From positions 1-64,000 of the forward strand of contig NZ_CP027560.1 of assembly GCF_014854695.1 (NCBI RefSeq): a stretch of DNA of 64,000 nucleotides, written 5' to 3'. Made by a program: the position numbers and the translations under genes. Positions 15,071-22,769 of this stretch are shown here, one piece after another. This stretch comes from Rhodococcus rhodochrous (GTDB lineage Bacteria; Actinomycetota; Actinomycetes; Mycobacteriales; Mycobacteriaceae). Each line of letters begins with the position of its first letter. Within the stretch, counting starts at the first letter, position 1. The notes under the pieces are model-generated. The model was not told the origin of the DNA and did no database searches. It saw only the letters and a list, made by a program, of their open reading frames with translations.

Positions 15071-15121
15071 CTAGCTGGACCTCCGTCATCGTATTCGGAG
15101 GTCCAGCTAGACAGTAGACAC
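15071..15121. promoter_or_regulatory. perfect 15-bp inverted repeat plus TAGACAC site
   Basis: CTAGCTGGACCTCCG (15071-15085) and its exact complement (15096-15110) flank 10 nt, followed by TAGACAC at 15115-15121. It occupies the ~96-bp gap between leftward genes ending at 15130 and starting at 15033. Candidate operator or U-less terminator/attenuator. Confidence 0.55.
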
Positions 15122-15129
15122 CTACGGGT

Positions 15130-15354
15130 TTACAACAGCGCGCACTCGGGGCACAGGTAGCCGCCCTTCTGGTAGACCACCGAGTCGCCGACGTCGAAGG
15201 GGATTTCGCAGGTCGCGCACAGGCCGGGGTGCTTGGCGACGATCGGCCGGGGGGTGGGCAGATCGAGGGTCAGTCCGCGGCAGTGGGCGCAGGCCGACTC
15301 GATCAGGTCGGACCAGCTGCAGCGTTCGGTGTGGCTGAGGGAGAGCGTGGACAC
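15130..15354 (-). CDS. small zinc-ribbon protein
   Basis: 74 aa. ACAHC, LCATC and LCPEC form three CxxC knuckles, of which LCATC...LCPEC around GDSVVYQKGGY is typical of a treble-clef/zinc ribbon. GTG start at 15354; AGAAAGG lies 11 nt upstream. Function unknown. Confidence 0.6.
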   Translation of the reverse strand: MSTLSLSHTERCSWSDLIESACAHCRGLTLDLPTPRPIVAKHPGLCATCEIPFDVGDSVVYQKGGYLCPECALL

Positions 15355-15377
15355 GGGCTGTGATGCCTTTCTGGTGG

Positions 15378-15806
15378 TCAGTTCGCGGACTTGATCTTCT
15401 CGACCAAGTCGAGGGCTGCGATCTGTTCTTCGGTGAGCGTCGGGGTGAAGTGCGCGCGCAGTGCATCGAGCAGGGCGGCGTCGGCTTCGCTGACGAACAC
15501 TCCGCGTTCGAGAGTGGGCTGGTCGATGAGACCGGCGAGGTAGTCGAGGCTGACGTTGCACAGGTCGGCGATCAGGACGATGTCCTGCAGGCGGGGGCAG
15601 ACCTTGTCGCACTCCCACGCCGAGAGGGTGGATTGGGTGATGTCGAGTCCGAAGGCCTGCAAGGCGGCGAGCAGATCGACCTGCTTGACGTATCCGGCGG
15701 CGGTGCGGGCCGAGCGGATGCGCGCTCCGAGTCCGGTGACGATGGCCGGCGCGGGGGTGGGTGCCGGGGTGGGGGTGGTGTCGAAGGGCAGTGCGGTGAC
15801 GGTCAT
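15378..15806 (-). CDS. XRE-family HTH regulator
   Basis: 142 aa. GARIRSARTAAGYVKQVDLL, QSTLSAWECDKVCPRLQDI and DLCNVSLDYLAGL form a Cro/CI-type HTH (residues ~27-92) after a Pro/Thr-rich N-terminus; the C-terminus has a helix (TEEQIAALDLVEKIK). Likely DNA-binding transcription regulator. ATG with CAGGAGA upstream; the TGA stop of the preceding gene lies in TGACCAGGAGA. Confidence 0.8.
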   Translation of the reverse strand: MTVTALPFDTTPTPAPTPAPAIVTGLGARIRSARTAAGYVKQVDLLAALQAFGLDITQSTLSAWECDKVCPRLQDIVLIADLCNVSLDYLAGLIDQPTLERGVFVSEADAALLDALRAHFTPTLTEEQIAALDLVEKIKSAN

Positions 15807-15823
15807 GGGTGTGTGTCTCCTGG

Positions 15824-16789
15824 TCAGCGGCGTGCGGTGAGGTTGCGGATGATGTGGTCGGCGAGCTTTCCGGCGTCGACGAGGTTGGGGCCGTGCTGGA
15901 CGCCGGGGACGGCGGGGCAGGGCAGTTTGGTGTGGACGATCGACTCGATCAGGGTGGTGCGCAGTGCCGGGCGGGACTGCTTGTGCCCGTCCCACCACTG
16001 TTCGTAGGTGTCGACCAGCCAGTTGTCGATGCGTCTGCGGTCGGCGTGCTCGGGCCAGTTCGCGGTGGCAGCGAGGCGTTCGAGGCGGTCGCGGTAGTCG
16101 GCGATGGCGTCGAGGGCTTCGGCGAGGGTGTACTTGCCTTTGCGCAGGTCGGTGAGCCAGGTGCGGTGCGGCTGCGGCATCGGCAGGGTGATGGTGCCTT
16201 CGGTGAGCAGCTGCGTGCCCTGGATGCCGAGGCGGATCGCGTGGTAGGCGAACTTGGTGTCGAAGCCGTACTTGTCGATCAGTTCGGGCCGGTTGGGGGT
16301 GTAGCCCTTGTTGCCGAGCAGTTTCTCGCGCTGGGAATCGAGGAAGCCGATGAACCGGTGGGCGGCTCGGCGGGAGATGAACATTCCGGCGTTGCGCTGC
16401 AGGTCCAGGCCGGGCTCGGTGATGGTGACGAGCTCCTTTTTGGGGATGAACAGCAGCAGGAGCACGGTGGGGTTGCCTTTGGCGGCGAGGTCGGCCCATT
16501 TGCGCAGGCTGTAGACGGTCAGGTCGAGGTCGCCTGGGCCGGAGCGGACGCCTTCGGGTTGGGTGCGGTACTGGTACATCTCGAAGGAGTGTTCGCTGCC
16601 GAGCAGGTCGCGGGTGCCGATGAGGTACTGGGGTGGCTCGATGCACACGCCCATTTCGTCGCGGTCGTCCTGGCTGCTGACGGTGACGCCGTGCAGGCCG
16701 GAGCCGACCTGGCCGCGCAGGATCGTGTGCTGTTCGGCGATGAGCTGGCGGCGGGTGTCGCTGTAGGCGACGGGCTGACGTTCTTGCAT
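15824..16789 (-). CDS. predicted nucleotidyltransferase (RlaP/COG3541-like)
   Basis: 321 aa. GSGLHGVTVSSQDDRDEMGV is the MNT-fold signature (GSxxxG... then D/DE acidic residues), and FEMYQYRTQPE, GDLDLTVYSLRKWADLAAKG with a hydrophobic strand LLLLF follow as in the RlaP-like predicted nucleotidyltransferases. These are proposed to transfer a nucleotide to RNA or protein; RlaP is linked to RNA repair. Phage copies are common but their substrate is unknown. ATG preceded by TGAACAGGAGAAACAC, where TGA is the stop of the upstream gene. Confidence 0.75.
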   Translation of the reverse strand: MQERQPVAYSDTRRQLIAEQHTILRGQVGSGLHGVTVSSQDDRDEMGVCIEPPQYLIGTRDLLGSEHSFEMYQYRTQPEGVRSGPGDLDLTVYSLRKWADLAAKGNPTVLLLLFIPKKELVTITEPGLDLQRNAGMFISRRAAHRFIGFLDSQREKLLGNKGYTPNRPELIDKYGFDTKFAYHAIRLGIQGTQLLTEGTITLPMPQPHRTWLTDLRKGKYTLAEALDAIADYRDRLERLAATANWPEHADRRRIDNWLVDTYEQWWDGHKQSRPALRTTLIESIVHTKLPCPAVPGVQHGPNLVDAGKLADHIIRNLTARR

Positions 16790-16802
16790 GTGTTTCTCCT
16801 GT

Positions 16803-17741
16803 TCAGTTGAAGCGGAGGCGGGGACGGGGAGGTGTGGGGCGGGGTTCGGGTGCGGGCCACTCGCCGAGGCGTTCGCGGCGGAACTCTTCGGGGGACTGGT
16901 GAGGGAACTGCGCGTAGGCCGGAGGAGGCGGCTCGGGGGCGGGGACGACGGGGGTCACGCGGCCGTCGCCTTCGATTCGGTAGCGGACCTGCTGGTTGAA
17001 GGCGTATTCGTCGCGGGCACGGCGCAGTTCCGTGAACACCTGGTGGTAGGCCCCGTCGATCGAGCGGGGGTCCTGGAACGTCCGCATGTCGAAGTAGAAG
17101 CCGACGACCCCGAACTGCATCCGGTATCGCCGCCGCTGGTGGTCGATGTGGACGATCTGTCCGATGAAGTCGCCGTACGGGCCGGTGACGGTGAGTCGGC
17201 CGTACTCGTTGGCCCAATGCGAGCGGCGGCCGCTCAGCGTGCCGCGCCCCAACCGGCGGCGGCGGGTGCGCTCGAAGTCCTGGCGGTTGAGGTCCTGTAG
17301 AGAGAGTTCTCTGAACGTGAGGTCGGAGGTGTCGTCGTCCGGGTCGTCGTCCGGGTCGGAGAAGCGGACCGGCCGCTCGAGGTATCCGATCGGCTCGAAT
17401 CCGGCCAGGTCAGCGACAGGGATGTTCCCGACGAAGGGGCGGGCAAGGATGCAGTCCTTGATGGTCCAACCGGCGGGGGGTCGGCCGGCGGTGTGGACGT
17501 TCGAGCCGGGGCACAGAACGCGGGTGGTGTCCTCGTCGTAGCGGTAGCCGGGCTCGAGGTAGCCGTTGCGGCGCATCTTCCGCATGTGTTCGGTGATCGG
17601 CAGGCCGTGCCAGTCCTCGCCGCAGTGCCAGCACTTGTCGACGCCGACGTTGTAGTCGTAACCGCTACGGGTGTCGTAGCGTTCGAGCTGTTCGTCGACG
17701 AGGGCGTCGATGGCGTCGACGATGTCGCGGTCGCGGCTCAT
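16803..17741 (-). CDS. ORFan with N-terminal CxxC
   Basis: 312 aa, function unknown. N-terminal CWHCGEDWHGLPITEHMRKM plus a later C and H could form a zinc site (residues ~35-85). Middle has a GPYGDFIGQIVHIDHQRRR beta-hairpin region; C-terminus is Pro-rich. ATG at 17741 in overlap with the upstream gene. Confidence 0.55.
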   Translation of the reverse strand: MSRDRDIVDAIDALVDEQLERYDTRSGYDYNVGVDKCWHCGEDWHGLPITEHMRKMRRNGYLEPGYRYDEDTTRVLCPGSNVHTAGRPPAGWTIKDCILARPFVGNIPVADLAGFEPIGYLERPVRFSDPDDDPDDDTSDLTFRELSLQDLNRQDFERTRRRRLGRGTLSGRRSHWANEYGRLTVTGPYGDFIGQIVHIDHQRRRYRMQFGVVGFYFDMRTFQDPRSIDGAYHQVFTELRRARDEYAFNQQVRYRIEGDGRVTPVVPAPEPPPPAYAQFPHQSPEEFRRERLGEWPAPEPRPTPPRPRLRFN

Positions 17742-17983
17742 CCGTGGTTCTCGCTCGCGCAGGCAGCGTGCCGGATTTCGCCGACCAGATCCTCGGTCTG
17801 CTGGTCCCACCGTGTGGTGTCGACGATGCGCTGGCCGTCCTCGATGTCCTCTCCGCATTCGGGGCAGGTCACGGGAGTCCAGGTTTCGCAGGAGCAGGTG
17901 TTGGGGTCGCGGCTGTCGCAACCGCGGAAGTCGAAGCCCTTGGCGATGTGGGACTTGCGGGCCGGATAGGTGCGCTTAGCCAC
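17738..17983 (-). CDS. small zinc-finger-like protein
   Basis: 81 aa. GCDSRDPNTCSCETW and TCPECGEDI with IRHAACA provide Cys/His ligands for one or two metal sites. GTG start with AGAAGGAG upstream. Function unknown. Confidence 0.55.
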   Translation of the reverse strand: MAKRTYPARKSHIAKGFDFRGCDSRDPNTCSCETWTPVTCPECGEDIEDGQRIVDTTRWDQQTEDLVGEIRHAACASENHG

Positions 17984-18221
17984 GGGCGGGCTCCTTCTGG
18001 GTGCGGCGCTTGAGCAGGCCGTAGATGTTCGTGCCGCCGTAGGCGAAGGCGGAGATGATGAACCACCATTGGGCGGTGACCAGGCCGTATGTGATCCACA
18101 GGCCTTGGGCGGCGATGCCGACGATCGGGCCGACGCGGGACTGGGAGCGGTAGACGAGCACCTGTCCGGTCACCCCGATGAGCATCAGGGTGAACGACCA
18201 CCACAGGGAAATACCGGTCAC
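17976..18221 (-). CDS. small integral membrane protein
   Basis: 81 aa with three hydrophobic segments: ~7-24 (WWSFTLMLIGVTGQVLVY), ~31-49 (GPIVGIAAQGLWITYGLV) and ~50-68 (TAQWWFIISAFAYGGTNIYG), and a basic tail KRRTQK. GTG start in GTGA overlap. SWEET/PQ-loop-like in pattern only; role unknown. Confidence 0.6.
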   Translation of the reverse strand: MTGISLWWSFTLMLIGVTGQVLVYRSQSRVGPIVGIAAQGLWITYGLVTAQWWFIISAFAYGGTNIYGLLKRRTQKEPARG

Positions 18222-18637
18222 GACTCACCGTTCAGTGCGCGACGGGCGTCCGCCACGGCTCGTTTCCATCCGCAGGTGACCGGGTCGTCGTCGGGATGGA
18301 TGTCGCAGGCGGGATGCCTGTCGAGTGCGGTCCGCACACGGTCGAGGGTGTCGATGAGCTGTTCGAGGCCGACCGTTTCGGCGACGAGGGCTGCCAGTTC
18401 GATCGGCTCGACTTCGTCGTTTTCGTCGAGGTTGTCGCGCAGGACGTCGGTGATCTTGTCGAGGGCCGCGGAGTACTCGGTGCTGATCCCGATGTCCGGG
18501 GTGGTCAGCTGAAGGTGGACGCCGGGCGCGGCGGGGCAGTCCTCGGTGCCGGTGGCGGTGTGGACGTAGTAGAGCGCGGCGTCGTCACGGATGAGGGTGA
18601 CGGGCTGGCCGCACAGGGCATGGATGTCAGCTGGCAT
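18218..18637 (-). CDS. ORFan
   Basis: 139 aa, function unknown. Beta-rich N-terminus (PVTLIRDDAALYYVHTATG), acidic central helices, C-terminus with CDIHPDDDPVTCGWK. ATG at 18637 with GGAG upstream. Confidence 0.5.
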   Translation of the reverse strand: MPADIHALCGQPVTLIRDDAALYYVHTATGTEDCPAAPGVHLQLTTPDIGISTEYSAALDKITDVLRDNLDENDEVEPIELAALVAETVGLEQLIDTLDRVRTALDRHPACDIHPDDDPVTCGWKRAVADARRALNGES

Positions 18638-18833
18638 CGGGGGACTCCTCTGCTGGGGTGAAGGTGCTGTGGTGCCCGACCATTTCGATCCCGGGCTTGC
18701 GGGCGACGATGTTCCCGTTCTTATGGGCGCGCACCACGGTCAGAACGGAACGGATACCGAACTCCTGCAGGTTCGGGTCAAGGACGTGGTCACCGGGCTT
18801 GAACGGGTTGTTGGGTGTCGACGTATCAGCCAT
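18627..18833 (-). CDS. small ORFan
   Basis: 68 aa, function unknown. FKPGDHVLDPNLQEFGIRSV reads as a small beta barrel-like segment. ATG overlaps the stop of the upstream gene. Confidence 0.5.
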   Translation of the reverse strand: MADTSTPNNPFKPGDHVLDPNLQEFGIRSVLTVVRAHKNGNIVARKPGIEMVGHHSTFTPAEESPDAS

Positions 18834-19560
18834 CGCTGGCACCCTCGAGTGCGGCGAGAAGCTGGTCGCGCCACCGCTTCACGCGGTCGCGGCGGTCGAT
18901 CGCGCAGCGTTTGAACTCGTCGTTGGGATCCCACTCTGGGTCGGGAGCGCTGAGCGGGATGTTGGCGGTGAACTCAAGAAGGAGTTCGTCTGCGAGTTCG
19001 CGCACTCGGTCGGCGGTGTGTCGCCAGTGGTTGCAGACTTCGATCTCTTCGCGGTAGTGCGTCTCCATCTCGGCGAGGGCGGCTGTTGCGCTGTCGGCGC
19101 GAGCTTGCTGGCGCTGCACCTGCTCCTGCTTGAGCGCGAGATTGGCCTGCAGACTCCCGTTTTCAGCCGAGATGCTGCGCCAGTTGTCGTGGTAGTCGAT
19201 GGAGTCGCGCCGGTACTGCTCGGCGAGAGCTTCGGCGCGGTTGGCGCGTTCGGTCTCGCTGTTGAGGTCGCGGATGAGCAGGGCGCGGGTCTGCTCCTCG
19301 TCGTGGAATAGGGCGAGCAGTTCCCCGGCGCCGCGCCGGCCGACCTCGAGGGTGCGCAGGTCGCCGAGGGCCATGCCGAGAGAGGCCATCCACTTCTCGC
19401 GGACGTTGGGCAGCTCGGTCATCTCGTCGAGGCGGGGGAGCTTGCGCCAGCCCTTCGCGAGGATGAGTTGCTCGGCGATGATGCGCAGGTCGTAGTGCTT
19501 GTTCTGGAGGAGAGTGTCCTGCAGGTCCAGCGCCAGGTCGAGGCAGGCGTCATCCCTCAC
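18826..19560 (-). CDS. coiled-coil ORFan
   Basis: 244 aa. Residues ~95-185 form a long coiled coil (LNSETERANRAEALAEQYRR; LALKQEQVQRQQARADSAT). The end (REDRVKRWRDQLLAALEG-like) is helical. GTG start at 19560 with AAGGAG 8 nt upstream. Possibly a structural or scaffolding partner; no catalytic motif. Confidence 0.55.
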   Translation of the reverse strand: MRDDACLDLALDLQDTLLQNKHYDLRIIAEQLILAKGWRKLPRLDEMTELPNVREKWMASLGMALGDLRTLEVGRRGAGELLALFHDEEQTRALLIRDLNSETERANRAEALAEQYRRDSIDYHDNWRSISAENGSLQANLALKQEQVQRQQARADSATAALAEMETHYREEIEVCNHWRHTADRVRELADELLLEFTANIPLSAPDPEWDPNDEFKRCAIDRRDRVKRWRDQLLAALEGASDG

Positions 19561-19816
19561 CGGCGGTCTCCTTGTCGGTCTTGATCTCGACGTTGACTGC
19601 GCCGTTGTCGACTCCGGTCAGACGTTCGACGATCTGCTGGCGGATGACGGACATGGCGTTCTCGTCGTCGCGGATCGACGAGGCGATGTAGTCGGCGATT
19701 GCGTCGGCCTGCTCCTGGTCGCAGCCGGAGTTGACGGCGCTGGTGGCGATGCCGGAGCAGAATCCGTCGAGGTAGACGCTCTCGAGCTCGCTGGTGGTCA
19801 GGTGGCGGATGGTCAT
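19550..19816 (-). CDS. small ORFan
   Basis: 88 aa, function unknown. Helical, acidic; SGCDQEQADAIADYIASSIR is the clearest segment. ATG in ATGA overlap with the upstream stop. Confidence 0.5.
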   Translation of the reverse strand: MTIRHLTTSELESVYLDGFCSGIATSAVNSGCDQEQADAIADYIASSIRDDENAMSVIRQQIVERLTGVDNGAVNVEIKTDKETAGEG

Positions 19817-20157
19817 GACTTGTCCTTCGGTGCGGTGCGGTCGGTGTACTCGTAGGGGACGGTCCAGCCGAGACGTTCGGCGAGTTCGCGGCGGGCTTCG
19901 GCCCCGCCGGTCCAGCGGTGGTAGTCAGCGCTGTCGCCACTCGAGTTGCGCAGGGCGTTGACGTACTCGACGCGGGCGTTGACGAACGACTCGACTTCGC
20001 TGGTGACTTCGGTGAGCCGGTCGGCGGCGGCGAGCAGCGTCTCGCCGTGCTCGAGGATCCAGGCGTAGACCGCGCGGGCCGAGCCGTCGGCGAACACTGC
20101 CCGGGCATGGTTGGCGAGCGTGGAGACGGCTTGGCTTTCCGGTGGGACGGTGGTCAT
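19813..20157 (-). CDS. ORFan
   Basis: 114 aa, function unknown. Helical throughout (TLLAAADRLTEVTSEVESF); ATG preceded by CAGGAGAAACC, part of the start-associated sequence, here within the end of the upstream gene. Confidence 0.5.
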   Translation of the reverse strand: MTTVPPESQAVSTLANHARAVFADGSARAVYAWILEHGETLLAAADRLTEVTSEVESFVNARVEYVNALRNSSGDSADYHRWTGGAEARRELAERLGWTVPYEYTDRTAPKDKS

Positions 20158-20474
20158 GGTTTCTCCTGGTCAGGGTGGGTGAGGGTGAAGGAGCCGCCGT
20201 TGCGGACGAGGCCGACGGTGACGAAGCCGCGCAGTGCGGTCTTGTCGCCGGTCACGTGGAGGTGGACGTCACTTGAGCGCAGGTGCGGGCGGACGTAGTC
20301 GTAGATGCGTTCGCAGACGACCTGCCAGTTGGTGCGGTCGGTGGGCCAGAGGGCGTCGAAGTCGTCTGCTTCGGGGAGGGCGACCTCGGCGAACGGGATG
20401 CGCAGCTCGGGCAGGTTGTGGTTGCGGCCGATCCGCTCGAAGGTGGCGACGATGTCGCCTGCGGGGGCGGTCAC
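20154..20474 (-). CDS. ORFan
   Basis: 106 aa, function unknown. Mixed alpha/beta with HLHVTGDKTALRGFVTVGLV at the C-terminus. GTG start, GTGA overlap with the upstream gene. Confidence 0.5.
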   Translation of the reverse strand: MTAPAGDIVATFERIGRNHNLPELRIPFAEVALPEADDFDALWPTDRTNWQVVCERIYDYVRPHLRSSDVHLHVTGDKTALRGFVTVGLVRNGGSFTLTHPDQEKP

Positions 20475-20836
20475 CGTTGTCCGCCTGCGGCTTCGCGGTC
20501 GAACAGTTCGAGGGCGGCGGCGTAACGGGCTCGGCGCAGGCCGTTGGCGGCGTGTTCGTGCCAGAGCTGCACTTCGTCGCGGGTCGAGGCGGCGTGAGCG
20601 ACGAGCCTGCCCTTGCCGTTGCTGAGGCGGATGTTGCCGTGGGAGTCGCGGCCGGCAGTCCAGTACTCGGTTTCCGCGTCTTTGGGGAGGGGCTGTTGGC
20701 GGTAGCCCTCCTCAGTGAGGAAGTCCGCCAGCGATTCGGCGAGGACGTCCGCCGGGAGATCGGATTCTGCGCCCTCGAGGTATCCGGTCAGATACGTGAG
20801 CAGGGTGCTTTCGAGCTTGTCGCGTTCGGCGCTCAT
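20471..20836 (-). CDS. ORFan
   Basis: 121 aa, function unknown. N-terminal helices (LESTLLTYLTGYLEGAESDL), then TEYWTAGRDSHGNIRLSNGK, a beta region. ATG at 20836. Confidence 0.5.
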   Translation of the reverse strand: MSAERDKLESTLLTYLTGYLEGAESDLPADVLAESLADFLTEEGYRQQPLPKDAETEYWTAGRDSHGNIRLSNGKGRLVAHAASTRDEVQLWHEHAANGLRRARYAAALELFDREAAGGQR

Positions 20837-21030
20837 CGCTGCACCGCCGTTGCGATCGGGCAGTCCTCGCAGATGCCGTCCTTCCAGCCGCAGCAGTGCG
20901 ACCCGGACTCGACCGGCTCCGGCAGACCGCACCACGACTCGTGCTGCGGGAAGCCGGGAGTGGATCCTGCGCAGGTGCACTCGCCGTGCGGGCCCTTCGG
21001 CGGGGTGTAGACGTCGACGAAGATGGTCAT
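20833..21030 (-). CDS. small Cys-rich protein
   Basis: 65 aa with eight Cys (CTC, C, CC, CEDC) and His residues in HGECTCAGSTPGFPQHESWC and SHCCGWKDGICEDCP, so one or two metal clusters are likely. Function unknown. ATG at 21030. Confidence 0.55.
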   Translation of the reverse strand: MTIFVDVYTPPKGPHGECTCAGSTPGFPQHESWCGLPEPVESGSHCCGWKDGICEDCPIATAVQR

Positions 21031-21434
21031 CGGACACCTGCCAGCTGGTCGGCTGCGCTCCACTGGCGGTAGAGGCGGCGGCGTTCGCCCATGGTCAGCT
21101 GCACGGCGCGGTCGAGGACGGCGACGACTCGAAAGGCGGGTGCGTGCACCGATGCGATGGTGTCCTCGGTGGAGGTGGCCTCGTCGCCGACGGGTTCGAC
21201 GCGGTAGAGGTCGCCGCGGCCGTAGAGGCTGGCGTAGTGCTTTGCGTAGAGCCGGTCGGTGGTGGCGTAGACGCGGTCGGTGTGCTGGGAGGGGCCGTCG
21301 AGTCCCTGGTGGGCTTCGCCCTTGGCGCGGGCTTCGCACCAGGGGCAGCCGTCGTGGGTGGCGCGGTCGTGGCCGGGTTCGATGAGATCACCGACGCGCA
21401 AGCCGGGTGCGCCTCCGTGGTAGTAGCGGGTCAT
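21027..21434 (-). CDS. Arr-like ADP-ribosyltransferase
   Basis: 135 aa, the length of rifampicin ADP-ribosyltransferase Arr. RYYHGGAPGLRVGDLIEPG aligns with the Arr start (LYHGTKAELKVGDLLVPG in Arr-ms), DRVYATTD with HVYFTATLD, YGRGDLYRVEPVGD with DGRGRIYVVEPTG, and APAFRVVAVLDRAV with the RVVGEV end. His6 and Tyr56 match the catalytic His and Tyr; E90 or D91 would be the acidic residue. An insert with CPWC (30-33) is unusual. Family chemistry: transfer of ADP-ribose from NAD+; substrate here unknown (rifamycin or a host protein). ATG preceded by TGAACAGGAACAACAGGC. Confidence 0.75.
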   Translation of the reverse strand: MTRYYHGGAPGLRVGDLIEPGHDRATHDGCPWCEARAKGEAHQGLDGPSQHTDRVYATTDRLYAKHYASLYGRGDLYRVEPVGDEATSTEDTIASVHAPAFRVVAVLDRAVQLTMGERRRLYRQWSAADQLAGVR

Positions 21435-21583
21435 GCCTGTTGTTCCTGTTCAGTGAGGTTTCGGGCCCAGCGGCGGCGGTTGCGTGCGGCGATGGGCCGG
21501 TGGGCGCGGTCGCATTCGGCGGCGAGCTGCAGCAGCAGCTCCGGCGTCAGCTCCCGTTGCGGGGGTGGGGTGCGGAGGTCCAC
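21431..21583 (-). CDS. possible 50-residue basic ORF
   Basis: 50 aa from GTG at 21583, overlapping the end of the upstream gene. RAHRPIAARNRRRWARNLTE is basic; its last residues are read through the start-associated sequence of the next gene. No Shine-Dalgarno, so it may be only a linker between genes. Confidence 0.3.
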   Translation of the reverse strand: MDLRTPPPQRELTPELLLQLAAECDRAHRPIAARNRRRWARNLTEQEQQA

Positions 21584-22110
21584 TCGGTTTCGATGACAGT
21601 GCGGCGGACGACTTCCGCCTTGGGGTTGGCGTTGAGGCAGCGTTCGGTGTCGTGCAGCATCTCGACGCTGCGGCGGGCGGATGCCTCGTCGCTGGACTTG
21701 TCGACCTTGATGCCGAAGTGCCGTGTGGGCTTGCGTACACCCCATTCGACGCGGGCGGTGCCGAGCGCGCGGGCGACGGAGTCGAGGTCGCGGGAGAAGA
21801 GCGGGAAGTCCGAACTGCCGAAGATTTCGCCGTCGCCGAACCATCCGACGAACTCGAGGATGCGCTGTGCGGCCTCGACCGGGTCCGGGCTCTGATACTC
21901 GGCGGCGTCCTCGTCGATGCCGGGCGGCTGATCGGACACCGGCTCGCTCACGGGAGACGTCTCGACCAGGCGCAGGCCCTTCTCCTCGAGCTGGGTGGCG
22001 ATGTCGGCGACCGATTCACGCAGGTAGTCGGGCTGATTGAAGTAGTTGGAGGCTGCGGCGGCGCGGTCCCAATCGACGACCTCTGCGAGAGCCTTGAACA
22101 GGGCGCTCAT
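21547..22110 (-). CDS. ORFan
   Basis: 187 aa, function unknown. N-terminal DRAAAASNYFNQPDYLRESV, acidic linker, then VEWGVRKPTRHFGIKVDKSS and IETEWTSAP. The phrasing resembles phage proteins describing no known domain. ATG at 22110 overlapping the upstream stop. Confidence 0.55.
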   Translation of the reverse strand: MSALFKALAEVVDWDRAAAASNYFNQPDYLRESVADIATQLEEKGLRLVETSPVSEPVSDQPPGIDEDAAEYQSPDPVEAAQRILEFVGWFGDGEIFGSSDFPLFSRDLDSVARALGTARVEWGVRKPTRHFGIKVDKSSDEASARRSVEMLHDTERCLNANPKAEVVRRTVIETEWTSAPHPRNGS

Positions 22111-22493
22111 GCGACCGCCTCCCATGCTTCGAGAGGGCAGCGTTCGAGGCGGACTTCGCAGCCCCACTCGCGGAGGCCTTCGACGATGCCGACTGCGGTA
22201 GCGCGGGACATCCAGTGACGGCGGCGGAGTACCGGGATCTTCAGTATCGGCACGTTGTCGTTGTCGTAGACGGTCTTGCCGATACGCGGGCCTTCATCGG
22301 CGCTCGCGTAGGGATCGCCACTCCAGAGGTACATCCACTCTTCGAGGTCGGCCGGCACCCAGTCGGGGGTGTCGCCGTTGTTGGCGTGGGCGTCGACGAT
22401 GTCCATCCAGAGCTGCGGATGCTGCTGGTCGAACGGCTTGCCGTCGTCGGTGGGGTACTTGTCGACGGTGATGCGATAGGCGTAGTTGCTCAT
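22107..22493 (-). CDS. ORFan
   Basis: 128 aa, function unknown. Aromatic-rich (EEWMYLWSGDPYASADEGP; RRRHWMSRATAVGIVEGLRE). ATG at 22493, overlapping the upstream stop. Confidence 0.5.
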   Translation of the reverse strand: MSNYAYRITVDKYPTDDGKPFDQQHPQLWMDIVDAHANNGDTPDWVPADLEEWMYLWSGDPYASADEGPRIGKTVYDNDNVPILKIPVLRRRHWMSRATAVGIVEGLREWGCEVRLERCPLEAWEAVA

Positions 22494-22756
22494 CGGGCGG
22501 CGCCCTGGGCGATGGTCTGCAGGGTGGCGATGCCGGTCTCGGAGGTCTGGGCGAGCTGCATCGCGGCGACGTAGCCGGGGAAGCCGAGCGACAGGCGGGT
22601 CTGGTTGCCGGGGTCGGCGGTGGAGATCGCGAGCATCAGGTTCTTGGTGAACGATCCGGGCTCGTAGCCACCGTGCCCGAAGTGCCAGAGCACATGCTGG
22701 GCGGTGGGCTGGTCGATGAAGGCACCAGCGGTGGCGGTGTCGAAGTCGATGGTCAT
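22490..22756 (-). CDS. small ORFan
   Basis: 88 aa, function unknown. AQHVLWHFGHGGYEPGSFTK is the distinctive segment. ATG preceded by TGAACAGGAAGAACAC, in which TGA is the stop of the exonuclease gene. Confidence 0.55.
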   Translation of the reverse strand: MTIDFDTATAGAFIDQPTAQHVLWHFGHGGYEPGSFTKNLMLAISTADPGNQTRLSLGFPGYVAAMQLAQTSETGIATLQTIAQGAAR

Positions 22757-22769
22757 GTGTTCTTCCTGT

